64,000 nt of DNA from Microvelia longipes (taxonomy: Eukaryota; Arthropoda; Insecta; Hemiptera; Veliidae). Position numbers and translations under genes: made by a program. The first letter of the stretch is position 1; the number at the start of each line of letters is the position of its first letter. The notes beneath the pieces were generated by a model. It searched no databases. It saw only the letters and a program-made list of their open reading frames with translations, and was not told where the DNA came from. The stretch spans positions 56,545,080-56,609,079 of the forward strand of contig JACMZG010001863.1 in assembly GCA_018340805.1 (NCBI GenBank). The letters are read 5' to 3'. Positions 25,362 through 35,439 of the stretch are shown here, piece after piece.

Positions 25362-25893
25362 GGTCTCTTCATCAAGTATAAGATAATGACAATTGCGAAT
25401 TAATTCATTTATCAATCGCTAATTTATGTTAAAAATAATCTTAATAATTTTTTGAAAAATGAAAATTACCACAATTATCCTACCAGAAGCAAAAGTATGT
25501 TGGCAATTCCAAAACATAGACTAATGAAGTCGGAGGTTGGAGCCAGTGTGTTAGGAATAAAACTGTTTAACCACCTACCAGAGAACATTCGAATTTTGAA
25601 TTCAGATAGTTTTAGCAAAGTAGTAAAGAACTTGCTTTTGAATGAAGTGTTTTATAATGTTAATGAGTACTTCAATTTTAAATTTTAAAGTTTTTAATTT
25701 TTTGTTCGTTTGACAAGACTATTGTAATGTGCAGTTACCTTATTGGTCATTTTATTTTATCTTATCTTTATCTTGCTCCATCCTGGTAAGCCTGCTGTCC
25801 CAGAGAGACAGGACAAAAATGGCTTCTACTAAACCACGCGGAGCTAAGCAGGCCCGTAAAGCGGAAGAAATGAAATGAATTGAAATTGAAATT
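25362..25893 (+). pseudogene. LINE ORF2 C-terminus and 3' end
   Basis: Reading LFIKYKIMTIAN, one in-frame stop, FIYQSLIYVKNNLNNFL, then NYHNYPTRSKSMLAIPKHRL, GIKLFNHLPENIRILN and SFSKVVKNLLLNE to the stop at 25686-25688. The Y.TR.K......HRL...... .G..LFN.LP motif is the usual C-terminal tail of Jockey/CR1/RTE-like ORF2. The 3' non-coding part ends in a TGAAATGAATTGAAATTGAA tail (to 25893), a typical non-LTR 3' end. Confidence 0.75.
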
Positions 25894-26149
25894 TGGTACA
25901 AGTGTTACCTTTACATAACAAATAAGCCCTAAGTTAATAACCCTAAGTTTCGTTTCAATACGACAAGTACACCTATGGTTTTTGTTTGGCGCAAAAGACA
26001 TTCAGGCCTTTTAATTTCATGACATCATTGAACATTTAGTTATAAGTGCACGCCATGATACTTAGTAATTAGTTCTGTAAGAATAAGTATAACCCCCTTC
26101 AGGTGGTTCCCGCAGAGCAGGTTGGGAATCACATGAGATCCGGTTTTCC

Positions 26150-26330
26150 CTGCAAGAGGAAACTGCATTTGCTCCAGAAGGAGAGAGTTAGCTCTCGAGG
26201 CTTTGCCAGGGGAGTTAACTTTACTTTTTTCCCGAGGCATAGCAGAGGTAAATAAACCGAGAGCTGAAATGCTTTGATCGATGTTGCGTTTTATATTTTA
26301 TCTACGACTAGTTATTTAAAACCTGCTTGA
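26150..26330 (+). repeat. R3 repeat copy
   Basis: Contains GTTAGCTCTCGAGGCTTTGC, TTTTTTCCCGAGGCATAGCA, ACCGAGAGCTGAAATGCTTT and TTTATCTACGACTA; partner of 7355-7530. Confidence 0.55.
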
Positions 26331-26732
26331 GGCTATATCTTATATCTTCAAATTCTAACTTCTATTATGGTCAATGAACATTGACCTAACACTATCATAA
26401 CCTTCTCAAAAAACAGCAGATCACAACCAAATATATCTAAATAAAGACACTTTATTTTGGTATCATTGTTGTTTCCTTTACTAGGGCAAAAAATGATTTT
26501 CCCACCATGCAAGCAACATTGTAATAGCCATTTTCAATACAAGTATTAGATAAATATATACATATGTAGACATAAACCTGTTAATAATTAAGAAATTGTT
26601 TAAATTAATAATTGTCTTATAACGTAGAATTGACTGATGTAGATATTACATCGAAAGAATGGATATAAATCCAACTGTATCCCAAACCAATAAGATTGAT
26701 TGATTACTGATTTATTTAACCACGCAGAATTA

Positions 26733-27137
26733 CAGTCTATCGTTTAGTTTAAAAATCCCCAAGGTCATAAGTATTTTGGGGATCGACCAATCAGAGAAGC
26801 CGCTGCCAACCCCTCACTTAAAAAGAGAAAAAAAGTCCCTACCACAATAACCGCTGTAGGGTAAAAAACTTCTTCCCGGCAATCGTTCACTTTGTTTGTG
26901 GTTCTTCTTTTGTTTACATCGTTTTGAAAACTAATTTCAAATTAATCTTAAAAATGATATTTTAAAATAAAACTACACAAAAGAAATGTAAAAAAACATC
27001 GCTAAGAAAATACAGGTAAAATAACCTGATTTGTTTACATAGTTTTTTCCCGCTCCCTTCTTGCAGGGTATTTTTTTCTTAAGAATCAGTGGTGTCTAAA
27101 CTGACCTGTCAAGATTTTTAAACTAAACGATAGACTG
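26733..27137. mobile_element. 405-bp TA-flanked MITE (copy A)
   Basis: Inverted ends begin CAGTCTATCGTTTAGTTTAA and run 25 bp; both sides carry TA (26731-26732, 27138-27139). The interior has no coding potential. A second copy of identical length is at 44559-44963. TA targets and CAGT ends place it with Tc1/mariner-type non-autonomous elements. It lies just 3' of the last RhoGEF exon found. Confidence 0.9.
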
Positions 27138-27244
27138 TAGGACCATAAGGTCCTCTCTTCCGGAGAAGTAAGACACTAATTCTGTAGTGAGAAAGAGTTT
27201 AATTTCAAATCAAAATTTCTACAAAAGAAACAAGGACCACTTAC

Positions 27245-27332
27245 TTTTGTTTCTCTGCCATCGAACTGGCCAGCAATTCGTAGATTTGAGCTCCGTTTTG
27301 AGAAGTATTTACAAGGTAGAGACCATTTTGCT
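27245..27332 (-). CDS. RhoGEF exon: PH domain beta strands 5-6
   Basis: An 88-bp exon behind a long poly-pyrimidine tract (T-run then CAG), donor AAAA|GTAAGT. It encodes EQNGLYLVNTSQNGAQIYEL then LASSMAEKQK, matching the FFI.CTS..G..QIYEL.A.....K segment of the family's PH domain. It ends with two codon bases (AA). The following exon, which should encode the C-terminal PH helix with its conserved Trp, was not found between 1 and 27244; it may lie in a gap, beyond the window, or be too short for me to see. Confidence 0.88.
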
Positions 27333-27839
27333 CTGAAAAAAAAAAAAAGTAAAAAAATTTAAAAAATAAATATAAAAAAACACAGACAAGAAACTGATTA
27401 AATGCCAACCTAACAAATCACAAGGCAATACCATAAGAGTGTGTAGGAATGAATTTATCGGGTAAATACATGTATTATCGCATAACTGCACACTGCACAC
27501 CCATACAGTTACGTGTCAGAGCAGGAAAGTTTTTGTTTTTATGTTCTAATTTTCCATGGAGGACCACCCCCCCCCCCTTTTTTTGCCACATACTATTTTA
27601 CACATTTCTTCCTTTTTCAAAAAACCTTATCTTTTCTAAAAATATCTCTATAAATAATTTTGATATCAATAATTCCATCCCTCCATCTTTGAGCACCCTG
27701 AAATGTGGCAGACATATTGAAACAAAACAATGCAGAAGAAATTGTTTTGTATAATTGAAAAGCTCTATAAGTAGATAAGACAATTCTGGAAGCATTTTAT
27801 CATTTAAACCTATCACATTTGCTCCCATTCACTTTCCCA

Positions 27840-29150
27840 ATTTTTGGATATCTCTCTCATAGCATGAAGCTTTAGGTTTTCGGTCATGACTGCATCGGTG
27901 TAGGTGATGATTTAGATCCTTTAGATGTCTATCATCTACACCTGCAATCTTCATTCCGGTTTCGTAGATCATTTGATTCATTATGTGCTACATCTCCGAA
28001 GATACCTCCCACAGTGGAAACAAAGCATTGGATTTATGATCTATATTGACGATGTCACCACCTAATCTTCATGACAATAACCACGGAAGCCTACGCAGAT
28101 TATTCTTTTGTATTTGCTTCATCTAGTTTTCTTGTAGCACTAAGTTTCCCAAGTATGATATAGATTGAGGTCTTCAGGTGATGAGTCTTCAATGAATGAT
28201 CTAATGATTGCTTCCTCTATAGGAAACATTGCAAGGAGTAATCATCATAGAACACTCCTATCTAAATAAACTTTTATATATCGTTTGATACTACCGAGTT
28301 TTGCAAAACATGAATAGTTGACACAATATAATTCTTTAGCAAAACTCATTAGTATCAAATGATATATGTTTCGCTTGCCAAGCTTGATGGCTGTAAGAGA
28401 GCAGCGCTCATCTCTAGTAAATACTTCACATCATATTCTTTGGAATTTTGATTGAAAGTCAGAGAGAGTTGAGGCTCTGTCGTCACTCGTTGAGTTAGAA
28501 GTAACCAAACAGAGTGGGTCGAGCCATGGCAATGATGATGATTGAAAATGATGGAACACAGTTCCCAGATGTAGGCATTGCATTTCGCTTGTTTACATTT
28601 CTACTCTTATCTATGTAGTTGAGTTTCCAAAAAGGTTCTATTCTCTACATTTAAAAATATCAATAATGAAGCTTAGTATGATATTTGGCACATTGTATTT
28701 GATTGTCTTGGTCATAAACTATAAAAGCTTCCGCAGTATTTTTTATGAAGGTAAAGGTGGTAACAGTGTCAATGTAGATGTCATCATCTACATCGGTTCA
28801 TTTATCTTACATTCTTTATCTTTCATCTGAAGTTTCACTGCCACTGTGAAATGTAGATGTCATCATCTACATCGGTTCATTATCTTACAGTGCTTATATC
28901 TTCCATCTTGAAGTTTCACTGCCACTGTGGGAGGCATCATGTTCAGGGATGAAGAACACCACAGATGATGTCCAACACAGTAGAAAGCCAGGAATATAGA
29001 GAGCTTAGAGTTCATCTATGACGTCCTAAATGGCTGAAGATCCCTCCCACAGTGGAAGCTAGATGTTCTATTCATCACCATCTACATTGACACTATCACC
29101 ACCAGAAGACCTCAACCATATTGTCTTGGTCAAACAATGACTTCAAAGGG
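27840..29150. repeat. Complex region of direct and inverted short repeats (intronic)
   Basis: CCTCCCACAGTGGAA (28008, 29044) and its inverted form (28930), AATGTAGATGTCATCATCTA (28767, 28854), CCATCTTGAAGTTTCACTGC-type units and TCTACATTGACACTATCACC recur in both orientations. Base composition is more balanced than nearby DNA. No ORF. Probably an old non-autonomous transposon or pieces of several. Includes the hairpin at 28276-28367. Confidence 0.6.
28276..28367. other. 92-nt hairpin, miRNA-precursor-like
   Basis: 29-base arms (28276-28304 and 28339-28367) pair with one wobble and two mismatches around a 34-base loop. Size and shape fit a pre-miRNA on either strand. It lies in the RhoGEF intron between 30592 and 27332. 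I recognise no known miRNA, and a small MITE is an equal alternative. Confidence 0.4.
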
Positions 29151-29158
29151 GAAATAAA

Positions 29159-30549
29159 GGTACTTCTTTAGATAGTTACTCCCCAAAAGGGAGTAACCAA
29201 GGATTTGATGTAGATATTTGATCCCTTATAACAAAGTAAGAAAAGGAGAGGTTTAAGGACAAAAATGTTTATTAAAAACAAAGAAAATGGGGAGAAAAAA
29301 AAATTTGGGGGAAAATTTTTTAAAAAAAAAAAATTTTAGGAAAAAAGGGGGATTTTTTTTTTTTCCTCTAACAGTGGTCCTTTTTCAGTATAAATACTCA
29401 TGGGGCAACATTATAGACATAGTATTGAATACAATGAATTTAATATAAATAAATTGGAGACATTCAACCTTTAATGGGGCAGGATGTGAAAATACATGTA
29501 CTCATGAGGGCCTTTTCTATAAAAGTACTACAAAAAAAATATTGGAAAAATGTATAGAAATAAAATAAATATGTAATAAAATCATAAATAAATAGGTAAT
29601 ATTTATTGAAAATACAAATGATAATTATAGAATAATAAAGTACTTAAATTAATAATAAAGTAATAAATAATTATAAATAAATAATGTGTAAGTGATATAT
29701 GTAGAGTTTAAGTATGGTTACTCCCCTCATAGCGTTGTTGGGGAGTAACCATCTGAAGAAGGTTACTCAGAGACCTTCTTTAAATGGTTACTCCCTCATA
29801 GCGTTGTTGGGAGTAACCGTCTGAAGAAGGTTACTCAGAGACCTTCTTTAAATGGTTACTCCCCTCATAGCGTTGTTGGGGGTAACATCTGAAAGAAGGT
29901 TACTCAGAGACCTTCTTTTAAATGGTTACTCCCTCATAGCGTTGTTGGGGAGAGTAACCGTCTGAAGAAGGTTACTCAGAGACCTTCTTTAAATGGTTAC
30001 TCCCCTCATAGCGTTGTTGGGGAGTAACGCGTCTGAAGAAGTGTTACTCAGAGACCTTCTTTAAATGGTTACTCCCCTCATAGCGTTGTTGGGGAGTAAC
30101 CATCTGAAGAAGGTTACTCAGAGACCTTCTTTAAATGGTTACTCCCCTCATAGCGTTGTTGGGGAGGTAACGTCTGAAAAGTTACTCAGAGACCTTCTTT
30201 AATGGTTACTCCCCCATAGCGTTGTTGGGGAGTAACCGTCTGAAGAAGGTTACTCAGAGACCTTCTTTAAATGGTTACTCCCCTTAGTTAAGATGCCATA
30301 TCTTTGTCTTTCCCCCTATTCTAACCCCAACAAAAGCCCAATGCTTTTCTACATCCCCGGGTAAGAGCGTATAATGAGGTAAAATACATAAAGATTAGTA
30401 ATAAAATCAAAAAACTAAGGGGAGTGACCAAAAAAGGGAGTAACCAGTCTGATCTGTCAAAGAGGAGTAACAATCTAAAGAAGGTCAAATAGATAAAAAA
30501 AAGCAGTATAGTACTTCCCTAAAAGGGAGTAACTATCTAAAGAAGTGCC
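29159..30549. mobile_element. 1.39-kb TIR transposon carrying a minisatellite, with 8-bp target duplication
   Basis: Left TIR GGTACTTCTTTAGATAGTTA (CTCCC follows) and right TIR GGCACTTCTTTAGATAGTTA (CTCCC follows, reverse complement). Flanks are GAAATAAA (29151-29158) and GAAATAAT (30550-30557), seven of eight identical. The interior holds low-complexity DNA, AT-rich DNA and the 70-bp array at 29710-30290. No transposase is visible. An 8-bp duplication fits hAT or a few other superfamilies; the TIR does not look like the hAT at 545-1301. Confidence 0.7.
29710..30290 (+). repeat. 70-bp tandem array, each unit with two hairpins
   Basis: Eight units plus a partial one. Each unit has GGTTACTCCCC and its complement GGGGAGTAACC around a 13-base loop, then AAGAAGGT and ACCTTCTT around a 9-base loop. 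The GTTACTCCC core is the same as the inner part of the TIRs of the surrounding element, so the array probably grew from a terminal repeat. Confidence 0.9.
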
Positions 30550-30591
30550 GAAATAATTATCTTAAGAACTTACTAAGATACAATTACTCAC

Positions 30592-30808
30592 CAACAGCAT
30601 TGGGCCTGACTAGTACAGTTGAGACTTTAATAATAGGACTAAGGGAAGAACTATAAAACTTGAGGAGGTATTTCTCATCTTGTTTCTGCAGTAGAATAAT
30701 TATATCATCCAGCAAGACAACGTGGAGATCGATTAGCTTGGGCCGGCCAGCTATCCTCCAGTTCAAACTACCCTCGTGTATCAGTCTGTGCTTGGTTAGA
30801 TCCAGGTT
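30592..30808 (-). CDS. RhoGEF exon: start of PH domain
   Basis: A 217-bp exon, acceptor TGTTGTAG, donor TTG|GTGAGT. It encodes NLDLTKHRLIHEGSLNWR, then IDLHVVLLDDIIILLQKQDE and KYLLKFY, then IIKVSTVLVRPNAV. These are the first beta strands of a PH domain; the L.HEG.L.WR and LDD..ILLQKQDEK.LLK patterns are diagnostic of ARHGEF11/12. It lacks the long insert that vertebrate proteins have after LLK. The last codon is split G|AG. A TIR transposon (29159-30549) ends only 42 bp past the donor. Confidence 0.95.
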
Positions 30809-31137
30809 CTACAACACACCAATTACAAACACATCAGTTAAGAGATTTTGAAGCTTTTAAAGCACAACAAAGTACAAGTCAAGCACAATAAATCAAATAA
30901 TTCCTGCATGACTCTAAAAAGTTGAAACTTGGCATAAAAATTAGACATAAGGTCTAATTGTGCTGCCAGGGAGTCAATATTTTTTAGACTTGTACCAATA
31001 ACTAATTTTCTAAGTTGTCAAATATTTTAAAAAATTATAAAATTAAAAATTTCACTACTTTAGTTGAAATTTGACACAATTTTACATCTATAATAATTTA
31101 TGAATCAGCCCACTAATTGATGAATCAGCCCACTAAA

Positions 31138-31305
31138 TTTCAACTTTTCACTCTCAAGGGAGGAAAAGTTACTTTTCACTCCCAAGTGAGGAAAAGTTAC
31201 TTTTCACTCCCAAGGGAGGAAAAGTTACTTTTCACTGTCAAGGGAGGTAAAGTTACTTTTCACTCCCAAGGGAGGAAAAGTTACTTTTTACTCCCTTGGG
31301 AATAA
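31138..31305 (+). repeat. 28-bp tandem array
   Basis: About six copies of GGGAGGAAAAGTTACTTTTC plus ACTCCCAA. The junction between units contains CTCCCAAGGGAG, a palindrome. It is translatable without stops in one frame by chance and is not a gene. Confidence 0.85.
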
Positions 31306-31510
31306 AAAGTGTGTCCTATTATTGGAGTGAGAGCCAATTATTACCATTTTTTGGGAATGGTATCCTCTAAATTTATATTGGTTTTGCTTGTTCTCAAAAT
31401 CCATTTCAGGTCAAAAGAAGTTCTTTAGAGCAAAAATTATTTTTATCTCCAGAAGGGTAATAATCAAAACATTTCGGAGCTTGTTTTTATGTAATAATGA
31501 CCGTCATTAT

Positions 31511-31551
31511 AACCCGGCGGGAAATAATAATTTATTATTTCCCGCCGGGTT
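31511..31551. repeat. Perfect 20-bp-arm palindrome, one-base centre
   Basis: The arm AACCCGGCGGGAAATAATAA is followed by T and then its exact reverse complement. It lies just inside the left end of the 31493-32367 element and could extrude as a cruciform or be a transposase site. Confidence 0.9.
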
Positions 31552-31819
31552 TTAAACCAGCTTAGCCAACTTAATTATTGAGTAGTTAAAATTGCAGATT
31601 CAAAAATCTACGTAAAGAATTTTGGGTAAACAAAGTTATGTTGGCAGCACTGATTTATTAAATCCCAGCTGTCAGTAAACAATAATTTCTTTATCAAATC
31701 TGTTTTGACGATAAATACCTACTTTTTTACTAAGTTTTTTCTTATCTTTCAAGTAATATTCCTGTTATATTTATCATAAAAGTGCAGTTATTTTATTAGA
31801 TTTAGTGCGGTTGTTTACG

Positions 31820-31949
31820 ATGGAAAGTGATAATGAAATGATAGTAAACGACATAAATGAATTGTTTCCCATTATCCCCGATAATCCTCAACCGTTTTGT
31901 ATAGATGACGAAGCAAATACGGTTTATTTTATTAATAGAGCATTTAGGT
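31820..31949 (+). CDS. Possible first coding exon inside the 31493-32367 element
   Basis: An ATG in the context ACGATGG starts MESDNEMIVNDINELFPIIP then DNPQPFCIDDEANTVYFINR, acidic and coding-like, up to TTTAG|GTATTT where the sequence becomes AT-rich and hydrophobic (YLYIFVYYNICLF). This fits a first exon with its donor, remaining after internal deletion of a transposase or accessory gene. I recognise no family. It could also be chance. Confidence 0.35.
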
Positions 31950-32910
31950 ATTTATATATTTTTGTTTATTACAATATTTGTTTGTTTTATACGTATGTGG
32001 TTATGTTGTATGTATAATATATTATACAAAGTATTTTTGTTAATTTTGCATAAAATAGTATAATTATGTTTCACTGATTCTATATACAAACAAATACAGT
32101 TTTTTTTTGTTTCATATATATTGTTTTTCCTTCTGGAGATAAAATATTGTATGCACCATGTGAATAATGTCCTATTATAACCCTCGTCAAATTATCTCCC
32201 TTGGCAAGCCTCGGGAGCTAATTGTAATTAATCCCTCGGCTAAAGCCTCGGGATTAAAATAAATAATTCCCTCGGCTTGCGCCTCGGGATTTATAAATCA
32301 TGATTCCTTCGCCTTTCAGCCTTAGGAATCATAACAGTGACCAGGGTTATAATGGGGGGTCATTATTCACTAGGTGCATAAATAACTATTTATTGGGGGC
32401 AGCACCCCCAAAACTTATAAGGGGGACACAAGAAAAAATTATTTTAATGCTAAGGTTGGGCACTAGCAACCTGCTGTATTAGTAGACAGCAGTAGTTATT
32501 TTATTCCTCTGAATAAAATAACAACTGCTGTCTACTAATACACTATATTTCGCCCTCTACCTCAGGGCATATTCATGTAATCTACAACATAGATCAATAC
32601 AAGTATATTAGGTAAGGTAACATTAGAACTAAAAAAAAATTATTAATTATTAACTTATAATAATTGATATGGATTTTTTTTTTTAAATAAATAAATTATA
32701 TTACATACAATTATATTTCTAGCATCTTAATGCTAATTGTCAATAAGATTATAATTTTTAATACAACAAATAAATTAAATGGCAAAAACTGTATGAAACA
32801 TGAACAAGTGAGTATAAATACTGAAGAAAGAGGGATAGGTGAAGTAAAATTATTGTTGAGAGAGGGGATCTATATAGATAGTAGGAGTTTAAAAAAGGCT
32901 GGAATAGGAT

Positions 32911-33189
32911 TTAATTTAAATTTATTTTCTGGAGTATCCCACTGTAATGTTTATTTATTTCTTTACTGTCCTTTTTATAATTGATATTATTATCTCCTTT
33001 AGATATATGTAGAGCTTCAAGTAATAATCTTTTCTTATCATTGTTTTCCATGGCTAAGATTTTTACTTCATTAAAATTAAAAGTGTGTTTATTTTTCTTA
33101 GCATGGTCGGCTAAAGCTGTTGTTTCTGTATTACTGGTGGAGTTACAATTAGCTTTATGTACAGCTTTCCGATTGATCCAAGTTTGTAC
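32911..33189 (-). pseudogene. Penelope-like endonuclease C-terminus, left arm
   Basis: Mirror copy of the fragment at 33226-33513, read on the minus strand toward lower coordinates. It shows the same TALADHAKKNKHTF segment with single substitutions, for example LAMENN where the right arm has LALENN. The small differences show the two arms have drifted slightly or were not identical at insertion. Confidence 0.6.
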
Positions 33190-33225
33190 AAACTTGGATC
33201 AATCGGAAAGCGATTAATGTGAAAA

Positions 33226-33513
33226 ATGAAGTTTGTACAAACTTGGATCAATCGGAAAGCTGTACATAAAGCTAATTGTAACTCCACCAGTAATACAGAA
33301 ACAACAGCTTTAGCCGACCATGCTAAGAAAAATAAACACACTTTTAATTTTAATGAAGTAAAAATCTTAGCCCTGGAAAACAATGATAAGAAAAGATTAT
33401 TACTTGAAGCTCTACATATATCTAAAGAAGATAATAATGTCAATTATAAAAAGGACAGTAAAGAAATAAATAAACATTACAGTGGGATACTCCAGAAAAT
33501 AAATTTAAATTAA
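33226..33513 (+). pseudogene. Penelope-like endonuclease C-terminus, right arm
   Basis: Encodes QTWINRKAVHKANCNS, then TTALADHAKKNKHTFNFNEV and KKRLLLEALHISKE, ending at the stop 33511-33513. The TAL..H....H.F.. ..VKIL..E....KRLLLE..HI pattern is the C-terminal part of the GIY-YIG endonuclease domain of Penelope-like elements. The reverse transcriptase and the GIY and YIG motifs are missing because the copy is 5'-truncated at the palindrome centre. Confidence 0.65.
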
Positions 33514-34034
33514 ATCCTATTCCCGCCTTTTTTTAAACTCCTACTATCTATATAGATCCCCTCTCTCAACAATAATTTTACTTCACTTATCCCTCTTTCT
33601 TCAGTATTTATACTCACTTGTTCATGTTTCATACAGTTTTTGCCATTTAATTTATTTGTTGTTTTAAAAATTATAATCTTATTGACAATTAGCATTAAGA
33701 TGCTAGAAATATAATTGTAAGTAATATAATTTATTTATTTTAAAAAAAATCTATATCAATTATTATAAGTTAATAATTAATAATTTTTTTTTTTTAGTTC
33801 TAATGTTACCTTACCTAATATATTTGTATTGATCTATGTTGTAGATTACATGAATATGCCCTGAGGTAGAGGGCGAAATATAGTGTATTAGTAGACAGCA
33901 GTAGTTATTTTATTCCTCTTAGTGCCCAACCTTAGCATTAATATAATTAATATGAGGAACAACAAAAGAAATTATTAGAAAAAATTATAATAAAATACAA
34001 GAAAATGCATGAAAATAAGAATATAACAAAAATT

Positions 34035-34190
34035 AAATGATATCAATGCCTGGAGATGAAATCTTGTAAGCACCTTGGGAGTAAAATGCTAGTTTTCCCC
34101 TCACAATAATTAGCTTCCTTGGCTTCACCTCAGGCCTTAAACAGTGGCTTCACCTTGGGAGTTAAATTAAAGAAACCAACTAACTGCTCA
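34035..34190 (+). repeat. Diverged copy of 32125-32300
   Basis: CTGGAGATGAAATCTTGTAA .. GCACCTTGGGAGTAAA .. TTAGCTTCCTTGGCTTCACC parallels CTGGAGATAAAATATTGTAT .. GCACCATGTGAATAAT in the right part of the 31493-32367 element. So that element's 3' half is a repeat found on both sides of the Penelope palindrome. Confidence 0.5.
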
Positions 34191-34609
34191 GGAAAATAAT
34201 AGCACTCTTTACTCCTCTGTTGCATAAATAACTATTATAAACGATTTTACATTTTCCTGATCCTCTGTTTATAAGTATTGTAATTATATATTCTTCGATA
34301 TTTTTTAACTTCAGTGATTTAATGCAATTATACCTTTAAACAATTAAATATATTTAAGTCTAATCAAGCATATATTTAATTAGAACTGGGTTGCATAACA
34401 TAAAAAGAGCAACTAGTTTTCAGTCTGACTTATCTGTTATCAGAATTGCACCACGAACACCTTTGTAGGTGGAAAGGTATTTGTTATTTAGTTTGTTATT
34501 GTTATTTAGTTTTTGAGGAAACTTCTTTTTCATTAGAGAAAAAATGCTTAAATTGGTTAAAGGATTTATCTGGTTATCCACCTAAACTGTGAGATATTGC
34601 TAAACTTAC

Positions 34610-34838
34610 CCTGAATTCATTAGCTATAGCATGATCTGATTTATCAAAGGGTCCCCTATCTATCCTCCTCTGAAGTTCAGCTAGTCTGTGCTGATCTTCA
34701 GCCTCTTTAACAGCTTTATCTACATGATTTACTATCTCCCTGGATCTCTCTATAGCTTTCTGCACAGCTGCATAGTCTTCACTCTCTTCCTTGGTGTGCC
34801 GGTGAAGGTTTTCTAATAGTAAAGGGTATTTGGTTAAC
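34610..34838 (-). CDS. RhoGEF exon: DH domain CR3 and last helix
   Basis: A 229-bp exon, acceptor ATTTGCAG, donor AGG|GTAAGT. It begins LTKYPLLLENLHRHT, the CR3 signature of Dbl domains (QR.TKYPLLL), then the long C-terminal DH helix SREIVNHVDKAVKEAEDQHR and the linker LAELQRRIDRGPF. It ends IANEFR in phase 0. In the family this helix continues into the DH-PH linker and the sequence H/R-R-L in EAEDQHRL is a conserved mark. No frameshift or stop. Confidence 0.95.
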
Positions 34839-35057
34839 CTGCAAATATATATGCAAGTTAGAATTAGCAGTAGCAGCTACCTGAATAGAAGCTTCTTAAG
34901 TATCAGGGTAACAACTACCTGAATAGCAGCTTAGTAAGAAGCAGCTAAGCTGAGTAGTTTTGTCTATTCCAAAGCTACTTATGGTTAAGGTTGATTATCA
35001 ACCACGAGTAATGATTTTACAGATTATCAACCACAAGTAATTTGTGGTTGATAATCA

Positions 35058-35303
35058 ATTTAATCAAAGATTACATTGAACACAGTGTACAAAGCTATGA
35101 TCCAGAGTATTCTTAGCAATGGAATAGTGTTGTATAGGTGTTCCGAGATACAAAATTTATTGGTGCTACTGAAGGAAGCACAAAAGATTATCACAGGAGC
35201 AAAACACCAAATAAATAGAGAGACTGAACAAAAGTCAGTGATAAATTTTCAAGCACCTGTTGCTCATCTTAGTTTTTGTTCAAATTATAAAATCATTATG
35301 TAG
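35058..35303 (+). pseudogene. Possible LINE ORF2 fragment after the RT domain
   Basis: Encodes VYKAMIQSILSNGIVLYRCS, then LLVLLKEAQKIITGAKHQ. The A.I.S.L..GI..Y......L..L...Q....I.GA pattern resembles the stretch after the RT palm in non-LTR proteins. Short and alone, so moderate support only. Confidence 0.45.
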
Positions 35304-35439
35304 AATTTGAGCAAATACAGTCGGACCTCTATATAACGAACTTAAAGGTTCAAGTGAAAAAATTCGTTATATAGAAATTTCGTTGTATAGAAATTGAAAA
35401 AATAAATAACTCTGTACTACTTTATGATATTTTAATGGA

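Larger units (their letters stand above)
31493..32367 (+). mobile_element. Non-autonomous DNA transposon with imperfect TIRs and a putative exon
   Basis: Left end AATAATGACCGTCATTATAA and right end (reverse complement) AATAATGACCCCCCATTATA match, with ACCC following in both. Inside are a perfect palindrome (31511-31551), a short ORF (31820-31949) followed by a donor-like GTATTT, and near the right end repeats of the type CCTCGGCTTGCGCCTCGGGA. I could not find a target duplication, so the ends may be off by a few bases. The superfamily is unknown. Confidence 0.55.
32438..33947. mobile_element. Head-to-head Penelope-like element pair forming a 1.5-kb palindrome
   Basis: The left arm (32438-33189) and right arm (33235-33947) are reverse complements over about 700 bp with few differences, separated by 45 bp. 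The outer ends are TAATGCTAAGGTTGGGCACT (32445) and its complement (to 33940). Each arm carries the C-terminal part of a Penelope-like protein reading outward, then its 3' non-coding region, so two 5'-truncated copies sit head to head. The left arm has an extra inverted segment (32466-32510) that forms a small hairpin with its neighbour. Penelope-like elements are known for inverted and tandem partial copies. Confidence 0.75.

Noticed and set aside
25801..25880. Short basic ORF (MASTKPRGAKQARKAEEMK)
   Set aside because: Falls in the 3' non-coding end of the LINE fragment and stops after 19 codons.
33870..33895. Hammerhead ribozyme (CCCTGAGGTAGAGGGCGAAA) in the Penelope-like 3' region
   Set aside because: CTGA and GAAA are present but the conserved A after the CTGANG core is changed and no stem II forms; instead GCCCT/AGGGC makes a simple hairpin.
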